Part shown: positions 6,896 through 9,722 of the stretch, piece by piece
How positions within the stretch are numbered: position 1 is the first letter of the stretch
Layout: every line of letters starts with the position of its first letter
From: Gemmatimonadota bacterium
Lineage (GTDB): Bacteria > Gemmatimonadota > Gemmatimonadetes > Gemmatimonadales > Gemmatimonadaceae
Direction: 5' to 3'
Assembly: GCA_023249395.1 (NCBI GenBank)
Contig: JAHFCS010000048.1
Coordinates: forward strand, 1-9,722
Length of the DNA: 9,722 bases
Made by a program: the position numbers and the translations under genes
The notes under the pieces: generated by a model
Databases searched by the model: none
Seen by the model: only the letters and a program-made list of their open reading frames with translations
What the model was told of the DNA's origin: nothing

Positions 6896-8174
6896 GCTCT
6901 GGGCGATCATCAAACGCGAGTATCTCGAGCGGGTCAGGACGAGATGGTTCATCATCGCCACCGTGTTCGGTCCGGTGTTCTTCGGATTGCTGATCGTCGT
7001 CCCGGCGTACATGGCGAGGAAGGGGAAGGCCTCGACCGAGTTTACCAACGCCATCATTCTCGACGCCACGCAAACCGGAATGGGAACGAAGGTGGCGGAA
7101 GCGATGGCCGTGGGTCGTCTTCCGGGAACGCCCGCTCCGACAGTTCGAGTGGTGCCGCCGAGTGAGCTCACAGCGGCCGAGAGCACCGCGACTCACCAGG
7201 TGATGCACAAGCAGGCGACCGGCTATCTCATCATCGACGAGCAGACAATTAAAGGGGAGCAGCTTCGATACGCCGGGCGGAATGCGACGTCACTGAACGA
7301 CATGGAGCGCCTTCGCAACACAGTGAAGCAGCTTATCCTCGCGGGGCGACTCGAGGATGCGGGGGTCAACCCGGACAGGGTGAAGGAGCTGACTCTCATG
7401 CCGCTTCAGATGAACGCCGAAAGGATCAACGACAAGGGGCGGGGCGGCTCGGGGACAGTGAGCATAATCTTCGCCGGAGTCATCGCGTTTCTGCTCTATA
7501 TGTCGATCGTGCTCTACGGCCAGAACGTTCTGCGCGGCGTTCTCGAGGAGAAAACGACGCGGGTCGCCGAGGTCGTGGTGTCGAGCGTTCCGTCGGAGAC
7601 GCTGCTCGCCGGCAAGGTGCTCGGCGTCGGGGCGGTGGGACTTACGCAGCAGATTATCTGGGTGATCGCGTCGGTGGTGATGTTCAAGCTGCGCGCGCCG
7701 ATGCTGGCATTGTTCGGCGTCACCACGACTCCCTTCCAGATGCCGGAGATATCGATCGGGCTCGCGCTGCTGCTGCTTCTCTTCTTCCTTCTGGGGTTCA
7801 CGTTCTACGCTGCGCTGTACGCGGCGGCCGGAGCGTCGGTGAACACCGAACAGGAGGCGCAGCAGGCGGTGCAGCCGCTCTTGATCATGCTCGTGGCGAC
7901 CGCGGTTTTCATCAATCCGATCCTCATCAATCCAACCGGACGGACGGCCATAGTGATGTCGCTGCTGCCCTTTTCGGCGCCGATCATCATGCCGCTCCGG
8001 CTGGCTATAGGGAGCGTGCCGTGGTACGAGCTGGTGGGGTCGCTTCTCGCCCTGGCGGTTTCATGCGTGGCCGCGGTGTGGGTCGCCGCTCGTATTTACC
8101 GCGTCGGGCTCCTGATGTATGGAAAGCGCCCCACTCTGAAGGAGATGGGACGCTGGATCAGTTACTCACGTTGA
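6888..8174 (+). CDS. ABC-2 type exporter permease, NatB-like
   Basis: A 428-residue membrane subunit paired with the preceding ATPase. The layout is that of the NatB/ABC-2 family: one N-terminal membrane helix (about 21-41) following AIIKREYLERVRTRWF, a large extracytoplasmic domain (about 45-185), then about six more helices (roughly 190-211, 247-267, 288-312, 329-347, 354-372, 383-405). The family motif GVLEEKTTRVAEVVVSSV lies at 217-234 and is followed by the ETLLAGKVLGVG segment. The open frame extends upstream to 6762, but that part lies inside the ATPase gene; the ATG at 6888 gives the conserved N-terminus, overlaps the ATPase stop by 8 nt, and has a GGGGA at 6873-6877 as a possible ribosome binding site. 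The gene ends 12 bp from the convergent bacilliredoxin gene. Substrate unknown. Confidence 0.93.
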   Translation: MAKLWAIIKREYLERVRTRWFIIATVFGPVFFGLLIVVPAYMARKGKASTEFTNAIILDATQTGMGTKVAEAMAVGRLPGTPAPTVRVVPPSELTAAESTATHQVMHKQATGYLIIDEQTIKGEQLRYAGRNATSLNDMERLRNTVKQLILAGRLEDAGVNPDRVKELTLMPLQMNAERINDKGRGGSGTVSIIFAGVIAFLLYMSIVLYGQNVLRGVLEEKTTRVAEVVVSSVPSETLLAGKVLGVGAVGLTQQIIWVIASVVMFKLRAPMLALFGVTTTPFQMPEISIGLALLLLLFFLLGFTFYAALYAAAGASVNTEQEAQQAVQPLLIMLVATAVFINPILINPTGRTAIVMSLLPFSAPIIMPLRLAIGSVPWYELVGSLLALAVSCVAAVWVAARIYRVGLLMYGKRPTLKEMGRWISYSR

Positions 8175-8186
8175 CGGACTGCAGTG

Positions 8187-8624
8187 CTATACGCCTGCGG
8201 TCATCGGCGTTTCGCAGTACTTGTCGAATGCCCCAACGATCTCCTCGGCGATTTCGTTGGCGGTGCGGCCTTCGATGTTGTGACGCTCGAGCATGAACAC
8301 GAGCCGTCCGTCCTTCAGCAGAGCGATCTGCGGTGAGGAAGGCGGATATCCGGTAAAGTAGCTGCGGGCGCGCTGAACGGCGGCCGCGTCCTGGCCGGCG
8401 AAGACAGTCGTCAGAGCGGTGGGCTTCACCGGGTGCTGCAGCGCCTTTGCGACTGCGGGTCGGGCGTTGCGCGCAGCGCATCCGCAGACCGAGTTCACGA
8501 CGACGAGCGTCGTTCCCTTTGCGTCCTTCAGCTTCGCGTCCACCTCGTCGGGGGTCCGCATCTCCAGAACGCCGAGCCGGGTCAGCTCCTGCCGCATCGG
8601 CGCGACAATTCTCTCATCGTACAT
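8187..8624 (-). CDS. BrxA/BrxB (YphP/YqiW) family bacilliredoxin
   Basis: A 145-residue thioredoxin-fold protein. In Firmicutes, members of this family remove bacillithiol from S-bacillithiolated proteins; they act in the cytosol. Agreement with the family is close over the whole length: VAPMRQELTRLGV near the N-terminus, TTLVVVNSVCGCA with the redox motif Cys47-Gly-Cys49, TVFAGQDAAA (73-82), YFTGYPPSSPQIALLKDG (89-106), RHNIEG (114-119) and a C-terminal cysteine at 137 in FDKYC. The ATG at 8624 is preceded by GGAG (8637-8634) with a 9-nt spacer, a good ribosome binding site. The gene is convergent with the ABC permease and downstream of an unrelated membrane-protein gene on the same strand. 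Whether the host makes bacillithiol is not shown by this window. Confidence 0.94.
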   Translation of the reverse strand: MYDERIVAPMRQELTRLGVLEMRTPDEVDAKLKDAKGTTLVVVNSVCGCAARNARPAVAKALQHPVKPTALTTVFAGQDAAAVQRARSYFTGYPPSSPQIALLKDGRLVFMLERHNIEGRTANEIAEEIVGAFDKYCETPMTAGV

Positions 8625-8664
8625 CGATTGTTGCTCCAGTGGTGATTGTCTTCGCTACGTCCGA

Positions 8665-8695
8665 ATAATAAACGATCCCGTGCTCTGGTGTTCAA
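8665..8695 (-). promoter_or_regulatory. Candidate promoter of the bacilliredoxin gene
   Basis: On the minus strand, TTGAAC (8695-8690) and TATTAT (8670-8665) resemble -35 and -10 boxes, separated by 19 nt, slightly longer than ideal; TTTATT at 17 nt is an alternative. The patch is strikingly AT-rich for this DNA. The predicted start near 8658 would give a leader of about 34 nt that contains the GGAG ribosome binding site. It suggests that the bacilliredoxin is transcribed on its own. Confidence 0.45.
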
Positions 8696-8711
8696 AGCGA
8701 CGTGTTTTCAC

Positions 8712-8738
8712 CGCGGAGAACGCGGAGAACGCGGAGAA
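8712..8738 (+). repeat. Tandem repeat, three perfect 9-bp units CGCGGAGAA
   Basis: Three identical copies of CGCGGAGAA run head to tail at 8712-8720, 8721-8729 and 8730-8738, preceded by TTTTCAC and followed by AAACGG. The array lies in the 121-bp spacer between the membrane-protein gene and the bacilliredoxin gene, seven bases past the former's stop. Degenerate arrays of this kind (units like CGCGGAGAA or its complement, ending in GGTGAA) are something I recall from intergenic DNA of many environmental bacteria, with no agreed function. The unit length would read as an in-frame tripeptide repeat, but no gene uses it here. Confidence 0.9.
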
Positions 8739-8745
8739 AAACGGT

Positions 8746-9333
8746 TCAGGCGGACCGATCTGTCCGCCGACGATCGAGGATGCCTTCACCCGGAATGCCG
8801 GCGCGAACGGTGCCGGCGCTCCACGCGGCGTGCTCGCGCTTGAGGAGCTGGTACCTGACGAGCTTGACGGTGACGGCGAGTATCAGGGCGAAGAGAGAGA
8901 TCACGATCACGTGCCGGACGAGAATCGTCGCCGCAATTTCCGGCCAGTCTCCGAGAGTTGCCGCGCCGGTGCCAAGTGGCTCGCGATGCGCGGCGATGAG
9001 TCCGAGACTGACGGCGCTCTCGAATCCCGACTCGAGCGCGGCGAATGCCGGCGCGCGCCAGCTCCACTGCCGCAGAGGAAAACGGCTCAGGTGGACCGTC
9101 GCCATGATGAGCACGAAGCTCGCCCCGAACAGGAACATCACGCCGAGGTAGAGTCCGCCGGCGTGTGTGAGAACGACGGCGCGGAAGAGGCGAACGACGA
9201 CGCCGGTGACGAGGGCCATCTCGAGAATGGACCTGGCGAGCTTGCTGAAGGCCGGTGGCTCTCGCACTCTGAATTCCGAAGCCAGTCGCTGCCTCAGTCG
9301 CTCGCTGTTCTGGCGCGCGATGAAGTCTGCCAT
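8746..9333 (-). CDS. Small integral membrane protein, unknown function
   Basis: I do not recognise this protein. From the ATG at 9333 it has 195 residues: a charged N-terminus (RQNSERLRQRLASEFRVREPP) likely in the cytosol, hydrophobic segments at about 36-54, 58-80 and 138-158, a weaker one near 97-115, and a basic C-terminus ending in DRRRTDRSA. The region between (82-136) holds SRFPLRQWSWRAP. No catalytic motif or cofactor-binding pattern is evident. A GTG at 9381 in frame would add 16 residues (MIYRGAVLYQHYIGTR), but the ATG has a nearby GGAA and the hydrophilic start that follows looks natural. It is divergent from the small exported protein at 9436 and lies upstream of, but 121 bp apart from, the bacilliredoxin gene on the same strand. 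Confidence 0.7.
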   Translation of the reverse strand: MADFIARQNSERLRQRLASEFRVREPPAFSKLARSILEMALVTGVVVRLFRAVVLTHAGGLYLGVMFLFGASFVLIMATVHLSRFPLRQWSWRAPAFAALESGFESAVSLGLIAAHREPLGTGAATLGDWPEIAATILVRHVIVISLFALILAVTVKLVRYQLLKREHAAWSAGTVRAGIPGEGILDRRRTDRSA

Positions 9334-9435
9334 TCGAGTTCCAATGTAATGCTGGTACAACACGGCGCCACGATAAATCACATCGACGCCGCCAAATCGT
9401 TACCCAGCCAGCACCAGGCGCGTCGTTCTGTTGCC

Positions 9436-9722
9436 ATGCACCAAAGACTCCGCATCGCTGCGATGCTCGCGGCCGCGCCGATCCTGGCGTTAAGTATCGT
9501 GGCGTTCCCAGCCGATCAGCACGCCGGCTGCGTCCGCAGCGTCCCGGGAAGCAGCTACAATCAGCGACTATTCCGCTCGCTGATGCGCAGATCGGACAAG
9601 GGCGCGGCGCGTTTTCTCGCCGTGTACAACGTCCAGCGCGTCAGGATGTTCGATGTGCGTCCAGTCACCGACCCCGCGGTCTGCCACCGGGCGGCAGTGG
9701 CGTACGGCAAGGTGATCCGCGA
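9436..9722 (+). CDS. Small exported protein, truncated by window edge
   Basis: An ATG at 9436 opens a frame that stays open for 95 codons to the right edge. The N-terminus MHQRLRIAAMLAAAPILALS is a typical signal peptide (basic start, then a hydrophobic core to about residue 24), with likely cleavage near FPADQHAGC, so the product should be secreted or periplasmic. The visible mature part has Cys32 and Cys81. The segment RPVTDPAVCHRAAVAYGKVIR resembles a V-T-D/N-x-x-x-C-x-x-A-x-x-A/S-Y/F pattern that I recall in small uncharacterised exported proteins of Gemmatimonadota; this is memory-based inference. No strong ribosome binding site is visible in the 54 bp before the ATG (9382-9435). The divergent neighbour is the membrane protein starting at 9333. 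Confidence 0.65.
   Translation, partial: MHQRLRIAAMLAAAPILALSIVAFPADQHAGCVRSVPGSSYNQRLFRSLMRRSDKGAARFLAVYNVQRVRMFDVRPVTDPAVCHRAAVAYGKVIR

Noticed and set aside
8178..8185. 8-bp palindrome ACTGCAGT between the convergent permease and bacilliredoxin stops
   Set aside because: Too short and without a loop or T-run to act as a terminator; likely chance.
1..9722. A joint sulfur/thiol or defence system spanning the window
   Set aside because: The genes sit on both strands in at least five transcription units with familiar separate roles; no CRISPR, nuclease, reverse transcriptase, toxin or mobile-element gene is present.

Overview
This GC-rich window looks like ordinary chromosome from an environmental, probably non-actinobacterial high-GC bacterium. 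The best guess is Gemmatimonadota or a close relative. The hints are a SufS plus SufU pair, a large exported protein with a GWxTD-like layout, a bacilliredoxin, and a small exported protein whose C-terminal pattern resembles one recalled from that phylum. This taxonomic call is inference. No rRNA, tRNA, CRISPR array, insertion sequence, phage gene or toxin module was seen.

Region by region: (1) 1-1730, plus strand, holds the end of sufS (cysteine desulfurase, cut by the left edge), a 197-nt spacer with no recognisable gene, and sufU (the sulfur acceptor that partners SufS in Fe-S cluster assembly). (2) 1807-3522, plus strand, holds an exported 571-residue protein of unproven function with TPR-like, GWxTD-like and beta-rich parts and three possible cysteine pairs. 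(3) 3418-5860, minus strand, is a two-gene unit: a MOT1-type molybdate/sulfate transporter overlapping by 71 nt an acyltransferase-3 membrane protein. The acyltransferase then runs 105 nt into the 3' end of the exported-protein gene on the other strand. (4) 5897-8174, plus strand, is a two-gene ABC exporter of the NatA/NatB type with overlapping stop and start codons. It is divergent from the transporter across only 36 bp. (5) 8187-8624, minus strand, is a bacilliredoxin of the BrxA/BrxB (YphP/YqiW) family, and 8746-9333, minus strand, is an unrecognised small membrane protein. (6) 9436 to the right edge, plus strand, is the start of a small secreted protein.

Gene packing is very tight: one spacer of 12 bp, one of 36 bp, and overlaps of 8, 71 and 105 nt. 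Two short tandem repeats (8-bp units after sufU, 9-bp units beside the bacilliredoxin) and a possible leaderless promoter in the divergent spacer are the main non-coding signals. Several genes share a loose sulfur/thiol theme (SufS, SufU, sulfate/molybdate-type transporter, bacilliredoxin), but they are on different strands and in different transcription units, so no joint system is claimed. I found no convincing novel defence or biosynthetic system here.
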